The notes: generated by a model from the letters alone, not told the origin. A DNA stretch of 14,494 nucleotides from Chlamydiota bacterium (GCA_021772355.1 JAJFMB010000044.1:1-14494), one strand, 5' to 3'. Shown: positions 1 through 7,745, counted from the stretch's first letter. Numbers and translations are program-made.

Positions 1-1
1 T

Positions 2-397
2 TTGACCCAGCATGATTATTTCGATCAAATGAATAAAGATACCGACCTCTTAACGCAAAGCCTAAGCGAAGTGTTTGAACGTTTCCAAGAACTGTCGTCA
101 GCAATTGAGCATCAGTCAGCTGAAGAACTGGAAAAAAGCGATTTAGCCGGGTTGCCACAGACAATTAAAGATGTTGAGGAAGAGCTAAAGTATCTGCATA
201 CCTTGAGTTCGGAAATGAATAAGATTTTTGAAGGGGGACAGGAGAAGGGACATGAAATCCTTTGGAAAACACCTATGAGCAAGGATACGATCAATCTTTA
301 TGTCCAAAGTGCTTCGAATAAGATGGCAGAGGATATGAAGCATATTCAAGAAGCTTTAAAAAAGGCATTAAAATATATTTCTCCAGATGAATCATGA
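2..397 (+). CDS. Small acidic helical protein, first visible gene of the DUF115/MORN operon
   Basis: I do not recognise the family. The frame is open from the window edge, so the true start may lie upstream. Candidate starts inside the window are TTG at 2 and ATG at 29, and neither has a visible ribosome-binding site. The product is about 131 residues from the TTG. It is charged, rich in Glu, Lys, Leu and Gln, lacks Pro-rich or hydrophobic segments, and has heptad-like spacing of Leu/Ile/Met, so it is probably an all-helical, coiled-coil cytoplasmic protein. Its TGA stop overlaps the ATG of the next gene in an ATGA arrangement, which indicates translational coupling and co-transcription with the DUF115/MORN gene. 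An accessory or chaperone-like role for the downstream proteins is inferred from position and size only. Confidence 0.7.
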   Translation: MTQHDYFDQMNKDTDLLTQSLSEVFERFQELSSAIEHQSAEELEKSDLAGLPQTIKDVEEELKYLHTLSSEMNKIFEGGQEKGHEILWKTPMSKDTINLYVQSASNKMAEDMKHIQEALKKALKYISPDES

Positions 398-3105
398 CAC
401 TTGCAACACCTGAGCAGTTTGATAAGAACTTGACCGCCTATGGGTATATGAATCCCGAAGATGGGGATAAGCTTAAGGAGGTGGATTGTAAAGGTGTTGA
501 GTTCTGTTACACGGATAAAGAGGAGCTTAATCTTCAGGTGTCTCGTGACGGGGAATTTACTTCTTACCACTCTATGCAAGGTGCGTTGGAGGAAGCTATT
601 TGCCTCTCTCGTGAATTTCCTCTAGACATTACTCATGTGGCGTGGTGCTATGGCTTGGGACTGGGCTATTACTATGATGCTATTCAGGATTGGCTCGCCA
701 CAAATCCCAAGCGTTTCCTTATTTTCTTAGAAGATGACATGCGTGTGATTTATCGTTTCTTAGAGAGTGAGCGCGCCGAAAAGCTTTTATCTAATCCGCA
801 AGTCCTTATTTTTTCGTTTCGGAAAGATGAGAGAGTAAACTTGTTTTTTCTGCATGACAAGCTTTCTCAAATTGTGAGGCATTTTGCTTTATATCACTCT
901 TACTATTTCGCTTTGCCTTTGTACGATGGTAAAGATTTTGAGGAGATAAAAAGTTACATTTTCTCTACGGAACAAAAAATGAAGTTTAATGCGAGTATGT
1001 ACACACAGTCATACCAGAGCTTATTATTTCAAAATTTGTATCATAATTTATTTCATCTCCCCTTCACCTATTATGGCCACCTTATAGAGAATCAATTTAC
1101 CGATGTTCCGGCAATTATTTGCGGGGCTGGACCCTCAATTAAGAGCCAGTTACCTCTCCTTCAAGAAATTGGCAGCGATAAGGCGATTGTTTTTGCATCG
1201 GGCTCTGCTGTCAATGTGGTGAGCCGTAACGGCATTACCCCTCATTTTGCAGCGGGATTAGATCCATCGGACACACAGGTGAGCCGCATAGCTACCAATT
1301 TTGCGTTCCATGTGCCTTATTATTTTGCCATGCGGTTTTATTATGGCGCTTTAGAAAAACATCATGGAGATAAGCTTTACCTTAATGGAGAAATTCAACC
1401 TGAGGCTAATAAGTGGTTTGAGGAAAAACTTGAAATTCGGCATCAGAGGCAAATAGCTGCTGAAATCAGTACTTCGGATTACTGCATGAAATTAGCGCGC
1501 TATATGGGGTGTAATCCTATTATTTTTATTGGTATGGATCTTGCGTATTCCGATGATTCCCGTTATCCAAAGGGAGATGTGACGGCGCATCCTTTAGATG
1601 AAAGGCTACATCATTCCGCTCTGTCGTACAAAGGTGAATTGATCAGGGTAGAACTTGAAAGTGGTCGTGAGGCGCTCACTAAGGCCGATTGGATCATGGA
1701 AAGGGATAATTATAATCTTTTTGCTCAAAAACATTCAGAGTGCACCTTTATCAATGCGACCAAAGAGGGTTTGCCGATACCGCATTTTCATTCGCTCTCT
1801 TTAGACGAGGTTAGAGACCGCTATCTTACGAAGAGTTTTGATCTTCATCAGAAAGTTCATAACGCCATTCAGAATTGCGCATGGACAAAACCTGTGGCAA
1901 CAGAAAGTGTGCAAGAAGCACTTGATACATGGAAGATGAGCATTGACAACTCTTTGAAATGGTTACAAGACAAGCAGGAAGAATTAGATTCTGAACTAAG
2001 TTTAGAAGAGTATTACGAATTCTGGAAAACTGTGCCTCTAGAGGATGATTTTTTTGAAGGGGAGCCTTACGCACAGATTGTTTTAAAAGAGATTTACAAA
2101 AACTACACCTCCCTTACAAAGGGGCTGCTCTATCCGTATCTTTATCATCCCGACAACTTCACGTTGAAAGAGCACTCTGAAAATCGAAAAAAATATCTGG
2201 GTGATTCGTATCGGTATTTAGAGGATGTGTGTCTTATGCATCAGAAAATTATAGAGCAAAGTGAAGAGGCTGGTGAAGTTATTCCTGAACTGTATGAACG
2301 GAGTGACCTTTGCGAACGTGTTAAACCACAAGATCCCCTTAGAGAGGAGCGTTACCGTTTTCATGAGGGACAGATGGAAATCTATGACCCCGAGCTAGAT
2401 ATAGATTTAAGAGTGCCTATTGAGGAAAAGGGGCGTGTTGTTGTGCGTTATCCTGATGGACAGGTACAGCAGGAGTCATATTATCATAATAATGAATTGC
2501 ATGGCCCATCTGTTGTTTATGATCGAGAGGGAAATGTACGGGGAAGGAGTTGGTATCAAAACGGGAAGCCAATCGGCAAGAGCTGGACTTTTTACACAAC
2601 AGGACATCTTTATGGTATTAGACGCTACCGAGAGGGAGTTTTGTCTGGCCCGATGCAAATGTTCTATAAAAACGGTAAGCCCAGGACGATACTTTCCTAT
2701 CTTTCGGGAAAACTGCACGGCACTGTGGAGCTCTACTACCCTACAGGAACCAAGAAAAGGATTTTGCATTTTGATCAAGGGGTCTTAAACGGTGAAGAAA
2801 GATCGTGGTTCCCCAACGGTCAAATCGAGATGTGTATTGAGTATCGCGGGAACAATCCTGTAGGAAAATCTAGCCATTGGAATTCTGAGGGGCATTTGTT
2901 TAAAGAGATTGTGCATTATGATGATACAGATGACTATGATGAATATTTCTATGAAGAGAAAGGGAAAATTAAGAGGAAGCGGATCTACGTTACTGATCAG
3001 CCATTGCAAAAAGTGAAAAAAAAGTCCGAAGAGATATCGCAAAAATTGGGTCATCTGACATCATTGTTGGATGAACTAGAGAATAAAAAGCATGACAACA
3101 AATAA
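394..3105 (+). CDS. DUF115 (MptE/Maf-like) protein fused to C-terminal MORN-type repeats
   Basis: This is a 903-residue cytoplasmic-looking protein without signal peptide or membrane segment. Residues 1-215 resemble the N-terminal domain of Maf (motility accessory factor) glycosyltransferases, with GLGLGY at 87-92 and FLEDD at 111-115. Residues 239-400 form the DUF115/MptE-like core: PAIICGAGPS at 239-248, GLDPS at 288-292 and GCNPIIFIGMDLAYSDD at 372-388. A helical region (about 470-650) follows, then six to seven MORN-type (YwqK-like) repeats of about 23 residues at 680-843, with recurrent YxNGxxxG and aromatic residues, and a charged coiled-coil tail. Known relatives transfer nonulosonic acids to flagellin (Maf) or pyrophosphorylate 6-hydroxymethylpterin (archaeal MptE), so the substrate here is open; a Maf-like transferase is my preferred guess. 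It overlaps its neighbours by 4 bp (upstream) and 14 bp (downstream). No good Shine-Dalgarno is seen, so initiation probably relies on coupling. Confidence 0.85.
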   Translation: MTLATPEQFDKNLTAYGYMNPEDGDKLKEVDCKGVEFCYTDKEELNLQVSRDGEFTSYHSMQGALEEAICLSREFPLDITHVAWCYGLGLGYYYDAIQDWLATNPKRFLIFLEDDMRVIYRFLESERAEKLLSNPQVLIFSFRKDERVNLFFLHDKLSQIVRHFALYHSYYFALPLYDGKDFEEIKSYIFSTEQKMKFNASMYTQSYQSLLFQNLYHNLFHLPFTYYGHLIENQFTDVPAIICGAGPSIKSQLPLLQEIGSDKAIVFASGSAVNVVSRNGITPHFAAGLDPSDTQVSRIATNFAFHVPYYFAMRFYYGALEKHHGDKLYLNGEIQPEANKWFEEKLEIRHQRQIAAEISTSDYCMKLARYMGCNPIIFIGMDLAYSDDSRYPKGDVTAHPLDERLHHSALSYKGELIRVELESGREALTKADWIMERDNYNLFAQKHSECTFINATKEGLPIPHFHSLSLDEVRDRYLTKSFDLHQKVHNAIQNCAWTKPVATESVQEALDTWKMSIDNSLKWLQDKQEELDSELSLEEYYEFWKTVPLEDDFFEGEPYAQIVLKEIYKNYTSLTKGLLYPYLYHPDNFTLKEHSENRKKYLGDSYRYLEDVCLMHQKIIEQSEEAGEVIPELYERSDLCERVKPQDPLREERYRFHEGQMEIYDPELDIDLRVPIEEKGRVVVRYPDGQVQQESYYHNNELHGPSVVYDREGNVRGRSWYQNGKPIGKSWTFYTTGHLYGIRRYREGVLSGPMQMFYKNGKPRTILSYLSGKLHGTVELYYPTGTKKRILHFDQGVLNGEERSWFPNGQIEMCIEYRGNNPVGKSSHWNSEGHLFKEIVHYDDTDDYDEYFYEEKGKIKRKRIYVTDQPLQKVKKKSEEISQKLGHLTSLLDELENKKHDNK

Positions 3106-4987
3106 ACGGGAAAAATTACTTCATAAAAATGCGGCGTTATGGTCGGACGTTGATCCTAAACACGCGGTGTTGCTCCCGTATTTGGATTGTGATGGACTCA
3201 CATTTTGCTCTACAAAAAATGGTGAGGAAAATCTTAAGCGTGAAGAGCAAGGGGAAGTTCATTTTTGGCACTCTCAAGATGGGGCGTTAGCGGAAGCTGA
3301 AGAGTGGTTTCAGGGCCTTGATGCAGAAAATAGTGACGTTTTGTATGTCTATGGTGTTGGTTTAGGTTATTTTTACGAAGCCGCCAAGGCATGGCTTAAG
3401 AAAAAGCGCAAACGGCATCTTGTGTTTTTAGAAGATGATCTTGCAGTGATTTATCGATTGTTTGAAACGGAGCGGGCAACGAGTATGCTTCGTAATTCTC
3501 GCGTGCATCTTCGCTATTTTCCGAGCATAAAGGAGCTGTCCTCAATATTAGAGATTCTTTCCTGGCATTTTCTGCTGGCGAGCCATCGCTTTTCAGCTCT
3601 ACCATCTTATGCTGCTACCCGATCTCGGCATTCAATGGAGATACATCATCAAATAGAGCACTCCGTCGTTATGAAAAATAGTGCTGTGCACGAGTATTTG
3701 CACTATGGCGCTTCTTTTTTTCGAAATTACTATGCCAATTTGCGGCTGTTAGATCAGTCCTATTTAGGGAACTCTTTTTTTGGGAATTTTAAAAACGTTC
3801 CGGCGATCATATGCGGTGCGGGGCCGTCACTTGAAAAAAATGTCGGTCTTATGGGAGATCTCTTGGATCGCGCGCTGATTTTTGCCGGTGGGTCTGCTAT
3901 GAATGCCTTGAATTCCAAAGGGATTATCCCTCATTTTGGAGCGGGGATTGATCCTAATGCCCCGCAATTTGACCGCTTAAGTTCTAATACTGCTTTTGAA
4001 GTACCTTATTTCTATCGCAACCGCATGCATTGGAAAGCATTTCGTACGATCCATGGACCCCGTTTGTATGTGACAGGGGCGGGAGGGTATGAAATCTCCG
4101 AGTGGTTTGACGAAAGGTTCGGTTGGGAGGATGCAGAAATTGACGAGGGGCATAATGTCGTGAATTTTTGTGTGGAAATCGCACAAAGGATGGGCTGTAA
4201 TCCGATTGTTTTTGCCGGCGTTGATTTAGCTTATACGGATATGCAAGCGTATGCTGAAGGGGTGATTGAACAGCGCGATGTATCGAAACAATCCCTTTAT
4301 GCTGCCGATGAGTTTGATGCACTCCCTCTTGAAAGGCCTGATATTAACGGTAAACCCACCTACACATTATGGAAGTGGATTGCAGAGTCTGAGTGGATCA
4401 GCGATTACACTAAGGAGCATCCTGAGACAACTTTTATTAACGCGACAGAGGGAGGTTTAGGGTTCCCCGATGTGCAGAACATGCCTCTTAAGACTGTTAG
4501 CAAGCATTTCTTCACAAAGACCTATGATCTTCACAACCGCATTCATGGTGAAACGCAAAATAGTGTTTGCCCACAGGTGACTTCTGAAAAAGTGAAGGCA
4601 TCGATGCAGGAACTTGCAGAAAGTCTTACTCGATGTTTAGATAATATTGAAATTCTCATTCATGAAAACGAAGTTTTGCAGAAAAAAATTAAAGAGAAAG
4701 AATCTGTCTCTACTTTGCAGACAGGAAGGGCTGTTTTGGCAGAAACAGAACTCCTTGAAGAACCGGGTTATGAACATCTTTTGGACATGTTCAACATCTT
4801 GTCGGGAATGGTTCTTAATTACGAATATCGTAAGCTCAAAAACAGTCGCGCCTCTAAAGAGAAAAAAGACCTGCGCATGCTTAAGCTCAACTTAAAAAAA
4901 CTCTGCTTTGTGCGTGATGCAACGCGATATAATTTAGCCCTGCTAAAAGACTCCTTAGAAGAAGAATCCATTTATGCCAGAGATTAA
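3092..4987 (+). CDS. DUF115 (MptE/Maf-like) protein, paralogue without MORN repeats
   Basis: This 631-residue protein is co-linear with the DUF115 part of the preceding gene and clearly paralogous to it. It has GVGLGY at 88-93, FLEDD at 112-116, PAIICGAGPS at 237-246, GIDPN at 285-289 and GCNPIVFAGVDLAYTD at 368-383. Both proteins also share FINAT plus TK-(S/T)-(F/Y)-DLH before the helical region. After about residue 500 comes a coiled-coil stretch, and the protein ends where the paralogue continues through a linker into its MORN repeats. No signal peptide or transmembrane helix is seen. The ATG lies 14 bp inside the preceding gene, and the last 14 bp overlap the separate MORN-repeat gene. 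The biochemical role is unknown: a glycosyltransferase of the Maf type or a pterin/nucleotide-linked kinase are the family-based alternatives. Confidence 0.85.
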   Translation: MTTNKREKLLHKNAALWSDVDPKHAVLLPYLDCDGLTFCSTKNGEENLKREEQGEVHFWHSQDGALAEAEEWFQGLDAENSDVLYVYGVGLGYFYEAAKAWLKKKRKRHLVFLEDDLAVIYRLFETERATSMLRNSRVHLRYFPSIKELSSILEILSWHFLLASHRFSALPSYAATRSRHSMEIHHQIEHSVVMKNSAVHEYLHYGASFFRNYYANLRLLDQSYLGNSFFGNFKNVPAIICGAGPSLEKNVGLMGDLLDRALIFAGGSAMNALNSKGIIPHFGAGIDPNAPQFDRLSSNTAFEVPYFYRNRMHWKAFRTIHGPRLYVTGAGGYEISEWFDERFGWEDAEIDEGHNVVNFCVEIAQRMGCNPIVFAGVDLAYTDMQAYAEGVIEQRDVSKQSLYAADEFDALPLERPDINGKPTYTLWKWIAESEWISDYTKEHPETTFINATEGGLGFPDVQNMPLKTVSKHFFTKTYDLHNRIHGETQNSVCPQVTSEKVKASMQELAESLTRCLDNIEILIHENEVLQKKIKEKESVSTLQTGRAVLAETELLEEPGYEHLLDMFNILSGMVLNYEYRKLKNSRASKEKKDLRMLKLNLKKLCFVRDATRYNLALLKDSLEEESIYARD

Positions 4988-5477
4988 AGAGGAATACACA
5001 TTTGAAAGGGGGCGCTTTGTCCTTATAGATGAAGAGCTACAGCTCTCACATAGTGAGTCTGTTAAACCCTTGTACCTTCCGGAACACCCTGTCAAAGGGC
5101 AAAAAGAGGAAGGTGCCATTTTGATGAAAAGCGATGAGGAGTGTTACTTCGAAAAAGAGGGTAATCGAACGGGGCAGAACCACCTCTATTATAGCTCGGG
5201 ATCACTAAAAATGGAAACTTTCTACCGTGATGGACTACTTCACGGTCCCTCCACTTACTTCAGCGAAGAGGGAGAAACTCTGAGTAAAGGCTGGTTTATC
5301 GAGGGTAAGAGAGAAGGGAAAACGCATTGGTACACCCTTGAGGGAAGTCTCTACAGCCTCCAACGTTTTCGCAATGGTGTCTGGGAAGGGAAACAGGAGT
5401 ATTACTATCCCGATGGATCGCTCAAAACACAGCTTCACTACAATCGAGGAAAAATAACGGGGGAAGCAATTTTGTAA
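4974..5477 (+). CDS. Stand-alone MORN-type repeat protein
   Basis: This 167-residue protein is the detached counterpart of the C-terminal part of the DUF115/MORN fusion two genes upstream. Residues 7-22 align without gaps with residues 653-668 of the fusion: Tyr, Phe, Gly, Asp, Glu and Leu are identical at matching positions. About four MORN-like repeats of about 23 residues then run from roughly residue 65 to the end, each with the pattern aromatic-x-x-(D/N/E)-G followed by a G-(K/P/E) turn, for example FYRDGLLHGPSTYF and FRNGVWEGKQEYYY. There is no signal peptide or membrane segment. MORN-type repeats usually form extended beta-sheet scaffolds that bind proteins or lipids; a scaffold for the neighbouring DUF115 protein is inferred. 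The start overlaps the preceding gene by 14 bp, so it is probably translationally coupled. It is the last gene of the operon, and no clear terminator follows. Confidence 0.8.
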   Translation: MPEIKEEYTFERGRFVLIDEELQLSHSESVKPLYLPEHPVKGQKEEGAILMKSDEECYFEKEGNRTGQNHLYYSSGSLKMETFYRDGLLHGPSTYFSEEGETLSKGWFIEGKREGKTHWYTLEGSLYSLQRFRNGVWEGKQEYYYPDGSLKTQLHYNRGKITGEAIL

Positions 5478-5530
5478 GATTCCAAGGGCGAGGTAAAAAG
5501 AAAGATCGCAGTTAGTCGCAGGTGACGTGC

Positions 5531-6832
5531 TTATTCAGGAGTTTCTATCTTGAATTCATCGATCTTACTGTTGAGCTTACGGACAGTGATTCCAAGCGCT
5601 TTAGCAGTCTTTGAACGATTAAATTTTTCCTCTTGCAACATCTCTAGAATGTGGTTTTTTTCAATATCTTCAAGGGTGACCTTTGGCGGCATACAGTGAG
5701 AATCGATCATAAGATGATCAGGGGTAATCTCCTTGGATGGGTGCATCACGATTGCTCTTTCCATGGCATTGGCAAGCTCTCTAACGTTTCCGGGCCAGTG
5801 ATACTCTAAAAGTTTTTCCCGTGCTTTTTTTGTGAGTTGTTTTTGTTCTATCTGATTTTCTTGGCATATTTTTTTGAGAAAATGTTCCGATAAAGGAAGA
5901 ATGTCATCGATTCTTTCCCGCAAAGGAGGGATGTGAATGGGAACGACATTAAGTCTGTAATAGAGATCTTCTCTTAAATGTTTATCTTGCAATACAGAGA
6001 CGATATCTCGATTGGATGTTGATATTATCCTCACGTCGACTTTGATTGATTTTGTCCCTCCAACCCGTTCAAACTCCCGTTCCTGAACCACCCGTAGAAG
6101 TTTTGCCTGGAGGGCGAGGGGGATCTCTGTGACTTCATCAAGCAGAAGAGATCCTTCATGGGCAAGCTCAAAGCGCCCCATGCGGAGAGTGCTTGCACCG
6201 GTAAAGGATCCTTTTTCATGTCCAAAAAACTCAGACTCTATCAAGGTTTCCGGGACGGCGGCGCAATTGATTCTTACATAGGACTGTTTGGCGCGTAGTG
6301 ATTGATAGTGAAGGGTATGGGCGATCACTTCTTTTCCGGTTCCAGATTCTCCCGTGATGAATACGTTGGCATTATTTTGCGCAATACGCTGCACATTATC
6401 TAAAATCTCTCTCATGATTTGACTTTCAGCGACGATATTAAGACCTTGATCAAGAGTGGTTTTAACTTTTTTGGGGGTATGTTTAATCTTTGCTGTTATT
6501 TCTTTTATCTTTTTCGTTGAGAGAGGTTTTACAAGATAGTGTATGGCACCTAGTTGAAGGGCTTCTACAGCATTTTCAATACTTCCAAACATAGTTACTA
6601 CAACAATATTGATGTCTTGCACAAGATGTTGAGCCTGTTTGATGAACTCTAATCCGTTCATATCATCTAGATTCATCTCAGTAATAATAAGGGGATTAGA
6701 GAGATCGAGGCATTTTTTTAATCCCTCTTTTCCTGTTGCAGCATGGTGCACAGAAAACCCCTGACCTGTAAAGTGTTTTTGAAACAGATCGAACGTGGAC
6801 GCTTCACTATCAACAACTAATATAGTATTCAT
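5531..6832 (-). CDS. atoC: NtrC/AtoC-family sigma-54-dependent response regulator with atypical receiver
   Basis: This 433-residue protein has the three-domain layout of bacterial enhancer-binding proteins. The receiver (about 1-115) keeps Asp8, Thr80 and Lys102, but the phospho-acceptor position, eight residues before Gly60 in the MNG turn, is Glu52 (codon GAG), and the second acidic-pocket residue is Ser9. The AAA+ domain (about 130-365) has Walker A GESGTGK at 161-167, the sigma-54 contact loop as GSFTGA (208-213, usually GAFTGA), Walker B LLLDE ending at 233, and a REDLYYRL arginine-finger segment. The C-terminus carries a Fis-type helix-turn-helix (NRSKTAKALGI and following). It should remodel sigma-54 RNA polymerase at -24/-12 promoters. 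In Chlamydia the equivalent CtcC pairs with the kinase CtcB; no kinase gene lies beside this one. It converges with the MORN operon and diverges from rpsD. The gene symbol is by family; CtcC is a synonym. Confidence 0.9.
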   Translation of the reverse strand: MNTILVVDSEASTFDLFQKHFTGQGFSVHHAATGKEGLKKCLDLSNPLIITEMNLDDMNGLEFIKQAQHLVQDINIVVVTMFGSIENAVEALQLGAIHYLVKPLSTKKIKEITAKIKHTPKKVKTTLDQGLNIVAESQIMREILDNVQRIAQNNANVFITGESGTGKEVIAHTLHYQSLRAKQSYVRINCAAVPETLIESEFFGHEKGSFTGASTLRMGRFELAHEGSLLLDEVTEIPLALQAKLLRVVQEREFERVGGTKSIKVDVRIISTSNRDIVSVLQDKHLREDLYYRLNVVPIHIPPLRERIDDILPLSEHFLKKICQENQIEQKQLTKKAREKLLEYHWPGNVRELANAMERAIVMHPSKEITPDHLMIDSHCMPPKVTLEDIEKNHILEMLQEEKFNRSKTAKALGITVRKLNSKIDEFKIETPE

Positions 6833-6865
6833 GGTATAATAAAATATTTAATTCCTATACTTCTC

Positions 6866-6895
6866 CGTATAATTTAACGAAACCCAATGTGGCAA
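6866..6895 (-). promoter_or_regulatory. Possible sigma-70-type promoter of the sigma-54 activator gene
   Basis: On the minus strand a TTGCCA box (6895 to 6890) is followed after 18 bases by TATACG (6871 to 6866). Transcription would start near 6859, giving a leader of about 27 bases. The -35 is good but the -10 is weak, and no strong ribosome-binding site precedes the ATG at 6832. Confidence 0.3.
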
Positions 6896-6972
6896 GGAAA
6901 ATCTAAATTACACAATCTTAGAGAGATAACATATACAAATTCTTTAAAATCCTAGTCCTTAACTGTTAGTGA

Positions 6973-7001
6973 TTGCAAAAAAAAACAGGCTGTGTGATAA
7001 T
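6973..7001 (+). promoter_or_regulatory. Predicted rpsD promoter (extended -10)
   Basis: TTGCAA (6973-6978) and GATAAT (6996-7001) are separated by exactly 17 bases. A TG dinucleotide one base before the -10 makes an extended -10 element. The start point is predicted near 7008, giving a leader of about 50 bases before rpsD. Confidence 0.6.
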
Positions 7002-7012
7002 TTGCGCTTGCG

Positions 7013-7028
7013 ACTGATATTTATCAGT
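7013..7028. promoter_or_regulatory. Perfect 7-bp dyad in the rpsD leader, candidate operator
   Basis: ACTGATA, a two-base TT centre, then TATCAGT. It falls at about +6 to +21 from the predicted rpsD start, where a bound repressor would block early transcription. As RNA it could only form a 5-bp stem with a 6-base loop. No function is proven. Confidence 0.35.
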
Positions 7029-7048
7029 TTTGTGTACATAATCGTCTT

Positions 7049-7053
7049 AGGAG
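7049..7053 (+). promoter_or_regulatory. rpsD ribosome-binding site
   Basis: AGGAG sits five bases before the ATG at 7059. It decides the rpsD start in favour of this ATG over an in-frame GTG at 6969, which lies upstream of the predicted transcription start. Confidence 0.8.
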
Positions 7054-7058
7054 AAAGA

Positions 7059-7679
7059 ATGGCTCGATATACAGGATGTAAGAATCGCATTGCCCGTCGT
7101 TTCGGAGTAAATATTTTTGGGCGTGCTCGTAACCCTTTAATTCATAAAGCTAATCCGCCAGGGGTTCATGGTGCGCGTCGCCGTAAGAAGTCTGACTTTG
7201 GATTACAACTTGAAGAGAAGCAGAAACTAAAAGCCGTCTACGGCATGATCAGTGAAAAACAACTCGTTGGCTACTACAAAAAAGCACTAAAGTTGCCAGG
7301 AACAACGGCACAGCTTTTAGCGGAAATGCTTGAATGCCGGTTAGACAATGTTGTCTATCGCTTGAAGTTTGGAAGCACAATTTTTGCTGCACAACAGCTT
7401 GTTTCACACGGTCATATTTTAGTTAACGGGAAAAAAGTGGATCGCCGCTCTTTTGTCGTCAAACCGGGAATGGTCGTTTCGATCAAAGAAAATTCCCAGA
7501 AGATGAAATCTATCAATGAATCTCTTGAGAGTTCACTGCATTCAGTGCCTGAGTATTTGTCTCAAGAGAAAGAAAAATATTCTGGTCAGTTGCTCACTCA
7601 CCCTGAGGTTGAGCAAATTTCTTGGCCAATCGAAATTAATCTTGCCGAGATATGTGACTTCTTGGCCCACACGACATAA
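7059..7679 (+). CDS. rpsD: 30S ribosomal protein S4
   Basis: This is a primary 16S rRNA-binding protein that starts assembly of the 30S body. The 206 residues match the usual S4 length. The N-terminus MARYTGCKNRIARRFG is typical, and the segment from about 12 to 70 (GRARNPL, PPGVHG, KKSDFGLQLEEKQKLKAVYG) is close to chlamydial S4 as I recall it. The S4 RNA-binding domain runs from about 93 to 155 (CRLDNVVYRL, HGHILVNGKKVDRRSF). Four-cysteine zinc motifs of some S4 forms are absent. The ATG at 7059 is chosen because AGGAG precedes it at five bases and because family N-termini begin with MARY. The gene is a single transcription unit with its own predicted promoter and an intrinsic terminator. 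In Chlamydia rpsD neighbours nfo and mviN, and all three are close here too. S4 often represses its own operon; no S4 site can be proven here. Confidence 0.97.
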   Translation: MARYTGCKNRIARRFGVNIFGRARNPLIHKANPPGVHGARRRKKSDFGLQLEEKQKLKAVYGMISEKQLVGYYKKALKLPGTTAQLLAEMLECRLDNVVYRLKFGSTIFAAQQLVSHGHILVNGKKVDRRSFVVKPGMVVSIKENSQKMKSINESLESSLHSVPEYLSQEKEKYSGQLLTHPEVEQISWPIEINLAEICDFLAHTT

Positions 7680-7708
7680 CATTATGATCGTGTAACCTCC
7701 TCCTCCTG

Positions 7709-7745
7709 CAGCAGCCTTCTTATCGGATGGCTGCTGTTTTTTTTT
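7709..7745 (+). terminator. Rho-independent terminator of rpsD
   Basis: CAGCAGCC (7709-7716) and GGCTGCTG (7729-7736) form a perfect 8-bp stem with a 12-base loop, followed by nine T (7737-7745). There is no T run on the opposite strand, so it serves rpsD only and not the convergent murJ. Confidence 0.9.

Noticed and set aside
2420..2788. A 122-codon open frame inside the MORN-repeat part of the DUF115 fusion gene, plus an opposite-strand frame of 100 codons
   Set aside because: Both are frames of a repetitive coding region; their products are low-complexity, resemble nothing and have no ribosome-binding site, while the main frame shows clear repeats.
5478..5530. Terminator between the convergent MORN operon and the sigma-54 activator gene
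   Set aside because: No hairpin with a T run could be found in the 53 bases.
6969..7058. In-frame GTG start extending S4 by 30 residues
   Set aside because: It lies inside the predicted rpsD promoter and the extension is not part of S4; the ATG at 7059 has AGGAG at ideal spacing.
6833..7058. Sigma-54 (-24/-12) promoter in the intergenic region next to the activator gene
   Set aside because: A TGGCA at 6890-6894 lacks the partner TTGC at the required spacing.
7696..7707. CCTCCTCCTCCT, resembling the anti-Shine-Dalgarno end of 16S rRNA, just after rpsD
   Set aside because: A short simple repeat next to the terminator, with no sign of a larger rRNA-like or regulatory structure.
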